This document shows, piece by piece, positions 1 to 8,760 of a stretch of 64,000 nt of DNA. The notes beneath the pieces are model-generated. The model made no database searches, had not been told where the DNA came from, and saw only the letters and a list, made by a program, of their open reading frames with translations. Source of the DNA: Sphingomonas sp. Leaf17 (lineage in GTDB: Bacteria > Pseudomonadota > Alphaproteobacteria > Sphingomonadales > Sphingomonadaceae); NCBI RefSeq assembly GCF_001421505.1, contig NZ_LMKL01000004.1, forward strand, positions 310,001-374,000, in the 5' to 3' direction. The translations under genes and the position numbers were made by a program. The stretch's first letter is position 1, and every line of letters begins with the position of its first letter.

Positions 1-958
1 CGTCGAGTTCCTGATCGGCGAACAGCGGTTCGAGCGCCCAGCTGCGGACGCCTTCGGGCAGGCGGATCTGCACGGTCTGCGCGACGGGATAGCGCGCGCC
101 GGTGCGCGGGGATCGCCACAGCCTGCGGGGAACGAAGCGGACGTCGCCGGGTGCGAACCGCACGACCTGACCATCCGCACGGCGCAACGATCCGCCCGCC
201 CAGATCGCGCGACCGTCCCTGCCACGGATGCGGAACGCCATCAGCGCGGCCCCATCGTCGAGGTTCAGGCCGGTCCAGTCCCAGCCGACCGCCGTGCCGC
301 CAAGGTAATCGGACGACCATTCGCGGTCGAGCCAGGCCTGTCCGGTGACGACCTCGCTGGTGCCGGCCCGTGTCAGCCGGCCAGAGACGGCGAGATGCGG
401 GACGGAGTAATAATGGCTCGCCTGCCCCGGTTTCGGTCCCTTGCGGCTGTAGCCGGCCTCGCCCTGCAACAGCGGTGGCTGGGTGGGGTTCAGGACCAGC
501 GACAGCGTGAAATCGGGCGTGGTGACGGTGGTGCGATAACGACCGTCGGTCCCCCGCACGATATGCCAGTCGCGGATCGCCACGTTGGTGTCGCCGACCC
601 GCGCCTGGGCCAGTCTAAACCCGGCGCGCGCCGCCCGCTCGCCGTGCAGCAGATGGCCGACCGCCGGGTCCGACAGTGCGGCATGGGCGAACAGTACCTG
701 CCCGGGTGCGAACCGGCTGGGATTGGCCGGATCGGTTCGGGGGCGGGTGCGGAAGAAGGTGATCTGGAAGCCGAGATCGCGTCCGGCCTTCGTCCGCAGC
801 CGGCCGGTGACGTACCACCATTCGGTGCGATAGGCGGGGTGTGCGCCGTGATCGGCGGGGAAGCGCATGGCCACGCCGGGCCGGACGACCGGGTAGTCTG
901 TCGCAGGACCAGCAGCGGCGAGCAGCAACGCGCTGGCGGCAAGGGTCATCCGGCGCAT
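1..958 (-). CDS. AttH-like secreted CrtC/lipocalin-fold protein (partial, C-terminus outside window)
   Basis: The gene starts at ATG 956-958 in a TGATG overlap with the stop of the upstream FtsX permease, so the two are translationally coupled. The N-terminus is a short signal peptide (MRRMTLAASALLLAAAGPA). The body reads like the AttH / carotenoid 1,2-hydratase (CrtC) N-terminal family: TEWWYVTGRL near residue 45, DWHIVRG in the middle, and DREWSSDYLGGTAVGWDW, a hallmark of this double-lipocalin fold. At least 319 residues are in the window and the reading frame is still open at base 1. In other genomes AttH-type proteins sit with an ABC ATPase and FtsX permeases (AttEFG), exactly the context here. 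Inference: a periplasmic partner of the exporter, perhaps binding a lipid-like substrate. A true hydratase activity is not supported; no carotenoid genes are nearby. Confidence 0.8.
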   Translation of the reverse strand, partial: MRRMTLAASALLLAAAGPATDYPVVRPGVAMRFPADHGAHPAYRTEWWYVTGRLRTKAGRDLGFQITFFRTRPRTDPANPSRFAPGQVLFAHAALSDPAVGHLLHGERAARAGFRLAQARVGDTNVAIRDWHIVRGTDGRYRTTVTTPDFTLSLVLNPTQPPLLQGEAGYSRKGPKPGQASHYYSVPHLAVSGRLTRAGTSEVVTGQAWLDREWSSDYLGGTAVGWDWTGLNLDDGAALMAFRIRGRDGRAIWAGGSLRRADGQVVRFAPGDVRFVPRRLWRSPRTGARYPVAQTVQIRLPEGVRSWALEPLFADQELD

Positions 959-3480
959 CACCAGTCCTCCCGCACCATGCGCACCGCGTCGGCGGCGACC
1001 GCGCGGCGACCGGCCACGACCGCTGTCCCGGCCGCCGCGACGACCAGCGCGACGAGCACGCCGGCCAAGGTCGTCCACGGCATCCGCGTCTCCATCGTCC
1101 AGTTGAACGACTGCGGGTTGATGACATGGACCAGCACTTGCGCCAGCAGCGACCCGAGCGCGATGCCGCCCAGCGCGCCGACCGCGCCCAGCAGCGCGCC
1201 CTCGCTGGCCAGCATCGCGATGATCTGACGCTTGCGGACGCCGATGTGGCGCAGCATCCCGAACTCGCGGGTGCGTGCGATCGTCTGCGCGGACATGGTC
1301 GCGGCGACCCCGGCCAGCCCGACAAGGATCGCCACCCCCTCCAGCAGATAGGTGACGGTGAAGCTGCGATCGAACAGGTCAAGGGCGTAGGCGCGCAGGG
1401 TGCCGGGCTGCGCGATGGATAGTTGCGCGCGGACCGACGCCGGCGTCCGCGCACGGATCGCGGCACCGGTGGCCTGCGGGTCGGCACCGGGCGCAAGCGT
1501 GACCGCCGCCTCGTCGCGCACCGGGTCACCGGTGATCCGGGTATAATCGCGGTCGCGGATCACGATTGCGCCCTGCTGCCGCGCATAGTCGCGCCAGATG
1601 CCGGCGACGACGTAGCGCCCGCCGATCGGCAACGCGATCGTCTGCCCGACCGTCCAGTCATAAAGGCGGGCGGCGGGTTCGGACGGCCAGACCGGCGTCA
1701 CCCCGGCGGGCAGGCTGTCGACGCGGTCGATCAGCACCAGCGTCGGGTCGTTCGCACCCGCCACCGGTCGGGCGATCAGCGAGACCGCCGGCCGGTCGGC
1801 GCGCAGGGTCAGCGGCACCTGTCGGCTGAACGCGATTCCGGCAACACCGGGGGTGGCGGCCAGCCGCGCCTGGTCGGACGGCGGCAGGCCCGCGCCGCCA
1901 TCAATGCGCAGATACAGGTCGGCGGACAGCACCTGACCCAGCCAGGTGTCGACCGCGCCGCGAAAACTGGTGACCATCACCGCCATTGCGATCATCAGCG
2001 CGGTGCTGGCGACGATGCCGCACAATGCCGTCGCGGCCTGTCCCGGCGCGCCGTGCAAGTGGCGGATCGCGAGGTCGAACGGTACGAACCGGCCCGGTCG
2101 GCGCGCCAGCGGGGTGAGGACGGTCCGCGCCAGCCAGGGCATCCCGGCGATCCCGCCCGCCAGGATCAGCGCCATGCTGAGGAATCCGAAAACAGGCAGG
2201 CCGTTGATAGCGGGCAGCAGCGCCGCCGCGCCGCCGGCTGCGACGAGGATCGCGGCCGGGATCCAGGCGACACGCGCGCGCGGGTCGATCAGGTCACCGC
2301 CGTTGCGCAGCGCGACGGCGGGTGCCGCGCGGGCGGCGGCGCGCGCGGGCAGGATGCTGCCGGCCACCGCCGCGACCGTGCCCAGCGCGAAGAACCCGGC
2401 GGCAGCGACGGGTGCGAACGTCAGCCGCACCCCGCCATCGGCGAAATAGCCGGCCCCCAGATCGCCGCCGAACCGGTCGAGCGCCAGCCAGGCGAGCGCA
2501 TAGCCGATCGCGAGGCCAAGCGCCGACCCGATAATGCCGATCACCAGCCCTTCGACCGCGACCGTCGCGACGATCCCGCTGCGCGGCAGGCCGAGTGTGC
2601 GGATCAGCGCAAACGCGCGCAGCCGCCGGGCGACCGAAAGCGACTGGGCCGAGAACACCAGAAACCCGCCGGTCAGCAGCGCGACCAGCGCCAGTATGTC
2701 GAGATTGACGCGATAGGCACGCGACAGGGCGTCGCTGCGCGCGCCGTCGCTGGCGGCGGTACCGACCACGGCTTGCGGGGGCAGGAGGTCCGACAGCGCG
2801 GCGTCGCTGGCGGTATCGGTCCGCTTCACGTCGATCCGGTCGAGACGGCCGAGGCGATCGAAGCGCCACTGGGCGGCGGCGATGTCGATGACGCCGATCG
2901 CCTGTGCATCGCCGATCGCGGGCAGGCTGCCGGCGACGCGCAAGGGGCGGCTCCGACCATTGGCGGTGACGGTCAGCGTGGCACCGGGGCGGGTGTTCAG
3001 CGCGCGCATCGCGGCGGGGGACAGGAACAGCGCGTCGCCATCGAACGCCCCATCGCTGCCACGGTCGACCCCGGCGGTGGCGATGCCGATCAGGCTGGGC
3101 GTGACCTGCGCCGCACGGATCACGTCGAGGCCGAGCAGGGTGAAGCGGGTGTCGCCCGCCGCGCGCGCGTCGAGTTTTACCACCGGGCTGGCGTCGATCA
3201 CGCCGCGCGCGGTGGCGATGCGGGGATACAGGCGTTCGTCGAAGCCAAGCGGGCTGGTAGCGCTGATCTGGACATCGGCCGCGCCGTTGACGGTCCTGAG
3301 CGCACCCTCGAACGACGTGAGCGCCGATCCGTTGACGAGGTGAACGGCAAAGCCCAGTGCGACGCCGATCGCGATCGCCACCGCTGTCATGGCGAGGCGG
3401 GCGGGATGCGCGCGCCAGTCGCCAACGATCAGCCAGCCAAGGGCCAGTCGCGCCGAGAGCAGACCGGAAAAGCCGTTCAT
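958..3480 (-). CDS. FtsX/MacB-family ABC transporter permease (AttF/AttG-like, duplicated FtsX)
   Basis: This 840-residue inner-membrane protein starts at ATG 3478-3480 (MNGFSGLLSARLALGWLIVG), overlapping the ATPase stop by ATGA. The first transmembrane segment lies at about residues 25-45, followed by a MacB-like periplasmic region. A three-helix FtsX block follows near residues 250-370 (NLDILALVALLTGGFLVFSA), a helix pair near 400-450, a second periplasmic region, and a second FtsX block at the C-terminus (TVTYLLEGVAILVGLAGVAA). This is the fused, ten-helix layout of large permeases in lipoprotein or lipid-export type ABC systems. A longer reading is open upstream to 4065, but it only overlaps the ATPase in another frame. 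The substrate cannot be read from sequence; a mechanotransmission exporter acting on the periplasmic AttH-like protein is the best inference. Confidence 0.88.
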   Translation of the reverse strand: MNGFSGLLSARLALGWLIVGDWRAHPARLAMTAVAIAIGVALGFAVHLVNGSALTSFEGALRTVNGAADVQISATSPLGFDERLYPRIATARGVIDASPVVKLDARAAGDTRFTLLGLDVIRAAQVTPSLIGIATAGVDRGSDGAFDGDALFLSPAAMRALNTRPGATLTVTANGRSRPLRVAGSLPAIGDAQAIGVIDIAAAQWRFDRLGRLDRIDVKRTDTASDAALSDLLPPQAVVGTAASDGARSDALSRAYRVNLDILALVALLTGGFLVFSAQSLSVARRLRAFALIRTLGLPRSGIVATVAVEGLVIGIIGSALGLAIGYALAWLALDRFGGDLGAGYFADGGVRLTFAPVAAAGFFALGTVAAVAGSILPARAAARAAPAVALRNGGDLIDPRARVAWIPAAILVAAGGAAALLPAINGLPVFGFLSMALILAGGIAGMPWLARTVLTPLARRPGRFVPFDLAIRHLHGAPGQAATALCGIVASTALMIAMAVMVTSFRGAVDTWLGQVLSADLYLRIDGGAGLPPSDQARLAATPGVAGIAFSRQVPLTLRADRPAVSLIARPVAGANDPTLVLIDRVDSLPAGVTPVWPSEPAARLYDWTVGQTIALPIGGRYVVAGIWRDYARQQGAIVIRDRDYTRITGDPVRDEAAVTLAPGADPQATGAAIRARTPASVRAQLSIAQPGTLRAYALDLFDRSFTVTYLLEGVAILVGLAGVAATMSAQTIARTREFGMLRHIGVRKRQIIAMLASEGALLGAVGALGGIALGSLLAQVLVHVINPQSFNWTMETRMPWTTLAGVLVALVVAAAGTAVVAGRRAVAADAVRMVREDW

Positions 3481-4109
3481 GCGGTCGGGGACAGCCCGTC
3501 GGCGGTCAGCGTCAGGGTGCGGTCGGCGATGGCGGCGGCCGCGCGCGAATGCGTGACGATGATTGCCGCGACGCCGTCGTCCCGTACCGCCTGCGCGAAC
3601 AGGTCGAGTATGCGGGCGGCGGTGTCGGGATCGAGATTGCCGGTCGGTTCGTCGGCCAGAATCAGTGCCGGCCGGTGGACGAGCGCGCGGGCGATGGCCA
3701 CCCGCTGCAATTCGCCGCCCGACAGGTCGCGGGCATAGCCATCGCCGCGCGTACCCAGACCGACACGGTCGAGCATGTCCTGCGCGCGGGTTTCGATGGA
3801 TCGTCGATCGGTCGACGCCAGTGCCAGCGGCAGGGCGACGTTCTGGCGCAGGGTCAGATAGGGGAGAATGTGGAACGCCTGAAACACGAAGCCGACGCGC
3901 CTGGCCCGCAGATCGGTGAGGGCGGCTTCGTCGAGCGATCCGAGTATTGTCTCGTCGATCGCGACGGACCCCTCGTCGGCCGAATCCAGTCCGGCCAGCA
4001 TGTTCAGCAGCGTCGATTTGCCGATCCCGCTTTCGCCGACAATGGCAACAAGCTCGCCGCCGCAAATGGTCAGGTCGAGGCCGTCGAACAGTCGTCGGCC
4101 GCCGGGCAC
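3477..4109 (-). CDS. ABC transporter ATP-binding protein (LolD/MacB class, AttE-like)
   Basis: Walker A is GESGIGKST, the signature is LSGGELQRVAIARAL, and Walker B is [12 protein letters not shown], followed by the switch histidine in IIVTHSRAAA. The sequence belongs to the short ATPases that energise FtsX-type permeases. It overlaps the permease by ATGA and together they form an exporter with the AttH-like protein. Start choice: GTG at 4107-4109 is the first usual start codon, but in-frame residues upstream (LLTVAGLGKSV) look like the conserved first beta strand of the family, beginning near CTG 4137-4139. The true protein may therefore be about ten residues longer with a rare start. No promoter was identified; the preceding gene ends 50 bases upstream, so co-transcription is possible. 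Confidence 0.9.
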   Translation of the reverse strand: MPGGRRLFDGLDLTICGGELVAIVGESGIGKSTLLNMLAGLDSADEGSVAIDETILGSLDEAALTDLRARRVGFVFQAFHILPYLTLRQNVALPLALASTDRRSIETRAQDMLDRVGLGTRGDGYARDLSGGELQRVAIARALVHRPALILADEPTGNLDPDTAARILDLFAQAVRDDGVAAIIVTHSRAAAAIADRTLTLTADGLSPTA

Positions 4110-4159
4110 GGATTTACCCAGCCCGGCGACCGTCAGCAGCGGATCGGAGCAGCCGGTCG

Positions 4160-4447
4160 TCAGGACGTCACGTCCTCGGCACCGAACTCGTGGAACACTT
4201 CCTCGATATCCTCGACCATCGCCTCGTCGGCGATGTCGACCGATACCAGGATCCGGCCCGCCAGCGCCGCTTCCTCGGCATCGTCGTCCTCATCCGCACC
4301 ATCGAGCGCGATGCCGACGCTGTTCTCGTCATCCTCGGTGCCGATGACGATGTCGCCGCGTTCGATGTCGTGCTCCTGCACGAGATGTTCGACGACCATT
4401 TCCGCTTCGCGACGGGTCTCGAACGTGCCGGTGATCGTGGTAGCCAT
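4160..4447 (-). CDS. small acidic protein of unknown function
   Basis: A 95-residue protein starting at ATG 4445-4447 (MATTITGTFETRREAEMVVEH) with a clear AGAGGA ribosome binding site seven bases upstream. An in-frame extension to 4600 has no comparable start signal. It has a basic/hydrophobic N-terminal half that looks like one beta-alpha-beta unit (TFETRREAEMVVEHL), a strongly acidic centre (DGADEDDDAEEAA) and a second beta-alpha-beta-like half (GRILVSVDIADEAMVEDIEEVF), ending in GAEDVTS. The pattern resembles short ferredoxin-like domains found in general stress protein 17M-like proteins, but this is a fold impression only. I cannot assign a function. Confidence 0.75.
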   Translation of the reverse strand: MATTITGTFETRREAEMVVEHLVQEHDIERGDIVIGTEDDENSVGIALDGADEDDDAEEAALAGRILVSVDIADEAMVEDIEEVFHEFGAEDVTS

Positions 4448-4523
4448 GGGTATTCCTCTTATCAGATTGGCCGCCCAACGCGCGACCGGGACTTTGGTCC
4501 CGGTTGCATGGCGATATTTGCGA

Positions 4524-4910
4524 TCAGCGTCGGCCGTGCAGGCGCTCCAGCGCGGTGCCCGCCAGATTCTGCGCGCGGTTGACGTGGCGATAGGCAACAT
4601 AGGGGATCTGCGCCGCCAGCGCCGTGAATGCCGCGCGGTGGCGTTGCAGATTCTCCCCGCGCGTGACGGAAACCCCGCGCGCCTGATTCAACACCACGAT
4701 CGAGTCGCCGACGAATACGACGTCATTCACGCCCGAGGCCACCGCCAGCGTAGCCGCGTCGACCAGCGCCAGCCACTCCGCCTCGGTACTGGTGCCGGGC
4801 GGATGGTCGCTCCGCAGGTGAGCGACGCCGCGGATGACCACGGCAGTCTCGATAACGCCCGCCGTGCCGCGACAACCGCCGTCAAAGAAGATCTTGAGCC
4901 GGTCGCTCAT
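4524..4910 (-). CDS. RNase HI-like protein (reverse-transcriptase-like family), last acidic site altered
   Basis: A 128-residue protein with the RNase H fold order: strand with D10 (IFFDGGCRG), E45 in TSTEAEWLAL, and D69 in VFVGDSIVVLNQ. These match three of the four metal-binding acidic residues of RNase HI. The C-terminal family motif R-x-x-N-x-x-A-D appears as R112-A-Q-N115-L-A-G118, so the last aspartate is a glycine and the spacing is one residue short. Family members of this size usually act on RNA-DNA hybrids or are uncharacterised. With the fourth site lost, activity may be reduced or metal use altered. It stands alone between the acidic small protein and the alcohol dehydrogenase. 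Confidence 0.8.
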   Translation of the reverse strand: MSDRLKIFFDGGCRGTAGVIETAVVIRGVAHLRSDHPPGTSTEAEWLALVDAATLAVASGVNDVVFVGDSIVVLNQARGVSVTRGENLQRHRAAFTALAAQIPYVAYRHVNRAQNLAGTALERLHGRR

Positions 4911-4962
4911 CGTCGTGACGGACCGGTCGACCCGCCCGCGACCGTGTCGACCGGCTTGGGCA

Positions 4963-6027
4963 TCATGCCGCCTTCAGCGACTGCATGTCGATGACGAAAC
5001 GGTACTTCACGTCGCTTTTGACCATCCGGTCATAGGCGGTTTCGATGTCCTGGATCGCGATCATCTCGATATCCGAGGTCAGGCCGTGCTCCTTGCAGAA
5101 GTCCAGCATCTCCTGCGTTTCGGCGATGCCGCCGATCAGCGAACCGGCCAGCGCGCGACGGCGAAACACCAGGTTGCCGACCGAGGGCGAGGGATGCGGC
5201 GTTTCCGGCACGCCGACCAGCGTCATCGTGCCGTCGCGCTTCAGCAGGGCGAGGAACTGATCCAGATCATGCGCCGCGGCGACCGTGTTCAGGATGAAGT
5301 CGAAGCTGTTGGCGTGGGTCGCCATCGCATCGGCGTCCTTCGACACGATCAGATCCTTCGCGCCAAGCCGGATGGCGTCGTCGCGCTTGCCCGGCGACGT
5401 GCTGAACACATACACCTCGGCTCCCATCGCCGCGGCGATCTTCACGCCCATATGGCCAAGGCCGCCGAGGCCGACGATGCCGACCTTTTGCCCTGGGCCG
5501 ACCTTCCAGTGGCGCAGCGGCGAATAGGTGGTGATGCCCGCGCACAGCAGCGGCGCGACGGCGGCCAGATCGCCCTCGTCATGCGTGACCTTCAGCACAA
5601 AGCCCTCGTCGACGACGATATGGTCGGAATAGCCGCCGAACGTGTGTCCGCCCATGACCGTGTCGGGACCGTTATAGGTGCCGACGAAGCCGGTCGTCTC
5701 GCAATATTGCTCCTCGCCATCGTCGCACGACGGGCAATGACCGCACGATCCGACCATGCAGCCCACGCCGGCGATGTCGCCGACCTTGAACCTGGTGACG
5801 GCATCACCGACCGCGACGACCCGGCCGACGATCTCGTGACCGGGAACGCATGGGTACAGCGTCCCCTCCCACTCGCCCTTGGCGGTGTGCAGGTCCGAAT
5901 GGCAGACGCCGCAATACAGGATGTCGATCGCGACGTCGCTGGCCTGCGGATCGCGGCGCTCGAAGCTGAACGGGGCCATTGGCGCGTCGGGTGCGGTCGC
6001 GGCGTAGGCATTGGTTGGGGTCGGCAT
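4963..6027 (-). CDS. zinc-dependent NAD(P)-dependent alcohol dehydrogenase (cinnamyl-alcohol type)
   Basis: A 354-residue cytoplasmic medium-chain dehydrogenase. Catalytic zinc ligands are C42 in YCGVCHSDLH, H64-E65 in PGHEIVG, and the cysteine in PLLCAG. The structural zinc has four cysteines in GSCGHCPSCDDGEEQYC. The Rossmann motif is GLGGLGHMGVKIAAAMGAEV, and the following serines (FSTSPGK) in place of an acidic residue favour NADPH, as in YahK-like aldehyde reductases. The start ATG 6025-6027 has GAGG about seven bases upstream. It probably reduces aldehydes broadly; the physiological substrate is not visible. It is a single gene, with no obvious operon partner. Confidence 0.9.
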   Translation of the reverse strand: MPTPTNAYAATAPDAPMAPFSFERRDPQASDVAIDILYCGVCHSDLHTAKGEWEGTLYPCVPGHEIVGRVVAVGDAVTRFKVGDIAGVGCMVGSCGHCPSCDDGEEQYCETTGFVGTYNGPDTVMGGHTFGGYSDHIVVDEGFVLKVTHDEGDLAAVAPLLCAGITTYSPLRHWKVGPGQKVGIVGLGGLGHMGVKIAAAMGAEVYVFSTSPGKRDDAIRLGAKDLIVSKDADAMATHANSFDFILNTVAAAHDLDQFLALLKRDGTMTLVGVPETPHPSPSVGNLVFRRRALAGSLIGGIAETQEMLDFCKEHGLTSDIEMIAIQDIETAYDRMVKSDVKYRFVIDMQSLKAA

Positions 6028-6102
6028 GGGGGAACCTCGTCATCAAGACACAAAAAGGGGCCGTGTGCGGGGGCAGACGGCGTCATGATGACTAACCCGC
6101 GA

Positions 6103-7074
6103 CTAGCCCATTGGTTCAGTGTCGGCGGCGGTATCTTTGGGCGGCAGGACCGCGCCGACATGGGCGGTGCCGCGCGCCTCCGCCAATGTCGCCTGCCGAT
6201 GCCGTTCGGCATAGCCGGCGCGTTGCTCGTCGGTCCGGGCGGCGTGGCAGCGCGGGCAACTGACCCCGTCGACGAACAGCGGCGAGGCGCGATCCGTCGC
6301 GTCGACCGGCATCCGGCAGGCATGGCACAGGCCGTAGGTGCCGGGGGTCAGCCCGTGGCCGACGGCGACCCGCTGATCGAACACGAAGCATTCGCCTTCC
6401 CACCGGCTGTCGGCGGCGGGCACCTCCTCCAGATATTTTAGAATCCCGCCCTGCAGGTGATAGACCGAATCGATCCCTTCTGCCTTCAGGAATGCGGTGG
6501 ATTTTTCGCAACGGATGCCGCCGGTGCAGAACATCGCGACGCGGGTCTTGCCCGACAGCAGGTCGTCGCGGTGTTCGCGAAACCATGCCGGAAACTCGCG
6601 GAACGTGCGGGTCCGCGGATCGACCGCGCCGGTAAAGCTGCCGATCGCGACTTCGTAGTCGTTGCGGGTGTCGATCACGACCGTGTCGGGATCGTCGATC
6701 AGCGCGTTCCAGTCGGCCGGTGCGACATAATGGCCGACGTCGACAAGCGGGTCGATGTCGGGTTCGCCCATGGTCACGATCTCGGCCTTCAGCCGGACCT
6801 TCAACCGGTGGAACGGCATCATCGCGGCGCGCGAATCCTTGACCGCCAGTGTGGCGCAGCCGGGCAGGGCGCGAATGTGATCGAGCACCGCGGCGATGCC
6901 GCCGTCGGTGCCCGCGATCGTCCCGTTGATCCCTTCACGCGCCAGCAGGATCGTGCCGCGCACGCCGTTGGTACGACACGCCGCGTCGAGCGGATCGCGC
7001 AGGCTTGCCGGCTCGGGGAACGGCGTGAAGTGATACAGCGCGGTGACGCGGACAGGCAGCGGATCGGGGGTCAT
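6103..7074 (-). CDS. trhO: tRNA uridine-34 hydroxylase TrhO (YceA-type rhodanese)
   Basis: A 323-residue protein with the TrhO layout: an N-terminal acylphosphatase-like domain ([12 protein letters not shown] to about residue 90), then a rhodanese domain whose loop is [14 protein letters not shown] with the catalytic cysteine at its start, and a C-terminal cysteine-rich part ([24 protein letters not shown]). The family makes 5-hydroxyuridine at position 34 of certain tRNAs in an oxygen-dependent reaction. Its length is close to the usual 310-350 residues. The start ATG 7072-7074 begins the usual N-terminal strand (VRVTALYHF). It is not linked to other tRNA genes here. Confidence 0.9.
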   Translation of the reverse strand: MTPDPLPVRVTALYHFTPFPEPASLRDPLDAACRTNGVRGTILLAREGINGTIAGTDGGIAAVLDHIRALPGCATLAVKDSRAAMMPFHRLKVRLKAEIVTMGEPDIDPLVDVGHYVAPADWNALIDDPDTVVIDTRNDYEVAIGSFTGAVDPRTRTFREFPAWFREHRDDLLSGKTRVAMFCTGGIRCEKSTAFLKAEGIDSVYHLQGGILKYLEEVPAADSRWEGECFVFDQRVAVGHGLTPGTYGLCHACRMPVDATDRASPLFVDGVSCPRCHAARTDEQRAGYAERHRQATLAEARGTAHVGAVLPPKDTAADTEPMG

Positions 7075-7132
7075 CGTCAGACTTTACCCCGGACGACGCC
7101 GGGTTGCACCCCCGCCAGCCATGGTACGCCGG

Positions 7133-7840
7133 TCAGGGCGTGACTTCCTTGCCCTCCCAGTCGAACAGCTTGCCGCTGTCGGTCGGCTTCAGTTCGTCCA
7201 GCACATCGAGCAGCTGGACGCCGGCACGGCCCGCGTCGAACAGGCGGCCGGGCTGGACATTGCCCTGAAACGGTTTCGATAGCGCGGTGTCGACGGTGCC
7301 GGGGTGCAGCGCGACGACGATTCCCGAGCTGTTGCGGCGCTTGTCCTCGATCGCGATTGTCCGGATCAGCTGGTTCAGCGCGGCCTTCGACGCGCGATAG
7401 CCGTGCCAGCCACCCATGCGGTTGTCGCTGATGCTGCCGACGCGCGCCGAAAGCGCGGCGAATATGCTGCGCCCGGTGCGCGGCATCAGCGGCAGGAACG
7501 CTTGCGCGACCAGTGCCGGGCCGATCGCATTGATCGCAAAATTGCGCGCCATCCAGTCGGCATCGAGATCGCGCAACGCCTTTTCCGGCCCGCGCGTGTC
7601 GTCGTGCAGCAGGCCGGTGGCGACGATCACCAGGGTTGGCGCGGGGCCGGCGGCGACGATCGTCGCGGCGGCGGCAATGCTGGCCGGATCGGTCAGGTCG
7701 ATATGGCGGTCGCCAGCGAAAGAGCGGGCGAAGCCGTGGACGACATCATATGCGCCCTCCTCGGCCAGCGCGTCGTGGATCGCGGCCCCGATGCCACCCG
7801 ATGCACCGATGACGACGGCTGCGGTCTTGCCCGCGCTCAT
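7133..7840 (-). CDS. short-chain dehydrogenase/reductase (SDR), CsgA-like
   Basis: A 235-residue protein starting at ATG 7838-7840, in an ATGA overlap with the yaaA stop. It has the nucleotide-binding GASGGIGAAI motif, the NFAINAIGPALVAQAFLPLM helix, an active-site serine in SIFAALSARVGSISD and Y-x-x-x-K in YRASKAAL. The C-terminal PGTVDTALSKPFQGNV and GRLFDAGRAG pattern is typical of the atypical SDR group that includes CsgA and YciK-like proteins. The substrate is unknown. Translational coupling to YaaA suggests co-expression, possibly in oxidative stress, but this is only context. Confidence 0.88.
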   Translation of the reverse strand: MSAGKTAAVVIGASGGIGAAIHDALAEEGAYDVVHGFARSFAGDRHIDLTDPASIAAAATIVAAGPAPTLVIVATGLLHDDTRGPEKALRDLDADWMARNFAINAIGPALVAQAFLPLMPRTGRSIFAALSARVGSISDNRMGGWHGYRASKAALNQLIRTIAIEDKRRNSSGIVVALHPGTVDTALSKPFQGNVQPGRLFDAGRAGVQLLDVLDELKPTDSGKLFDWEGKEVTP

Positions 7841-8589
7841 CGCACGAACATCCAGCGGTCGGCGCTGCTCTGACCGGCGTCGAAAGCATAGCCGTCGGTG
7901 TCGAAGCCCTTCATCGCGTCGATCTCCGTAATGTGATGTTCGATCATGTAGCGGGCCATCAGGCCGCGCGCCTTCTTGGCGTGGAAGCTGACGAAGCGCG
8001 GGCCATCGGGGCCGGGCTCGCGAAAGTCGACGCCGATCACCCGGATGGCGGCCGGCAGCCGGCCGTTCACCGCCGCCCAATATTCCTGGCTGGCGAGGTT
8101 CAGGACCGCGCCGGACCCTTCCTCGGCGACGTCCTCGGCCAGCGCCGTGGCGATCCGGTCGCCCCACCAGTCGGTCAGCGCGGGTTTGCGCGGTGCCCAG
8201 CGCGTGCCCATTTCCAGCCGGTAGGGGCGCATCGCGTCGAGCGGGCGCAGTAGCCCGTACAGGCCCGACAGCAGCCGGACGTGATCTTGCGCGAAGGTGA
8301 CGGCCGGCGCGTCCAGCGTCTTCGCCTCAAGCCCGGTATAGACGTCGCCGGCGAAGGCGAACAGCGCGGGTCGTTCGGGCGCGTCCGCAAAGTCACGGAA
8401 CCGGTCGGCGTTCAGCTTCGCCAGCGCCGGTGAAATATGCATCAACTCCCGCAGCCGGGTCTGGGTCAGGTGGCTGGCGGCAGCAGCAAGGGTCGTGGCC
8501 TCGGCCGCGAAGCGCGGGACCGTCGGCGTCACGTCGGGCAGGGGCGAGGCGTAGTCGAGCGTCTTGGCGGGGGACAGGATGGCGATCAT
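7837..8589 (-). CDS. yaaA: peroxide stress protein YaaA (UPF0246)
   Basis: A 250-residue protein with the family start (MIAILSPAKTLDY) and the conserved stretches LYGLLRPLDAMRPYRLEMG, VLNLASQEYW and GFDTDGYAFD. In E. coli YaaA lowers free iron and limits DNA damage during hydrogen peroxide stress, and it binds DNA. The length equals the usual 250-260 residues. It overlaps the following SDR gene by four bases. No OxyR-like site was recognised upstream in the 171-base gap to 8761. Confidence 0.92.
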   Translation of the reverse strand: MIAILSPAKTLDYASPLPDVTPTVPRFAAEATTLAAAASHLTQTRLRELMHISPALAKLNADRFRDFADAPERPALFAFAGDVYTGLEAKTLDAPAVTFAQDHVRLLSGLYGLLRPLDAMRPYRLEMGTRWAPRKPALTDWWGDRIATALAEDVAEEGSGAVLNLASQEYWAAVNGRLPAAIRVIGVDFREPGPDGPRFVSFHAKKARGLMARYMIEHHITEIDAMKGFDTDGYAFDAGQSSADRWMFVR

Positions 8590-8760
8590 GACCGTGGCGG
8601 TTAGCGATCCCGGCCGCTTCGTTCAATTGGCGTTCAGCGGGGTTTCGTCATCAGGGCGGCTAAGCTCCGGCTCGCTTGAACCGGGCCGCACACCTGCCTA
8701 GAGCAACCGACGCGAGGCCAGGGCGTTGAGACGCCGATACCGCATGAGGAGAGTTTTCGG

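Noticed and set aside
1423..3738. 771-codon open frame on the plus strand opposite the FtsX permease
   Set aside because: It is the mirror frame of a high-GC gene; its sequence is Arg/Gly/Asp-rich with no fold, and the minus-strand permease is clear.
958..4065. 1035-residue form of the FtsX permease running through the ATPase
   Set aside because: The extra 195 codons are the ATPase in the wrong frame; the ATGA overlap marks the true start at 3480.
4834..6441. 535-codon plus-strand frame opposite the alcohol dehydrogenase
   Set aside because: Antisense only; no start signal and no domain.
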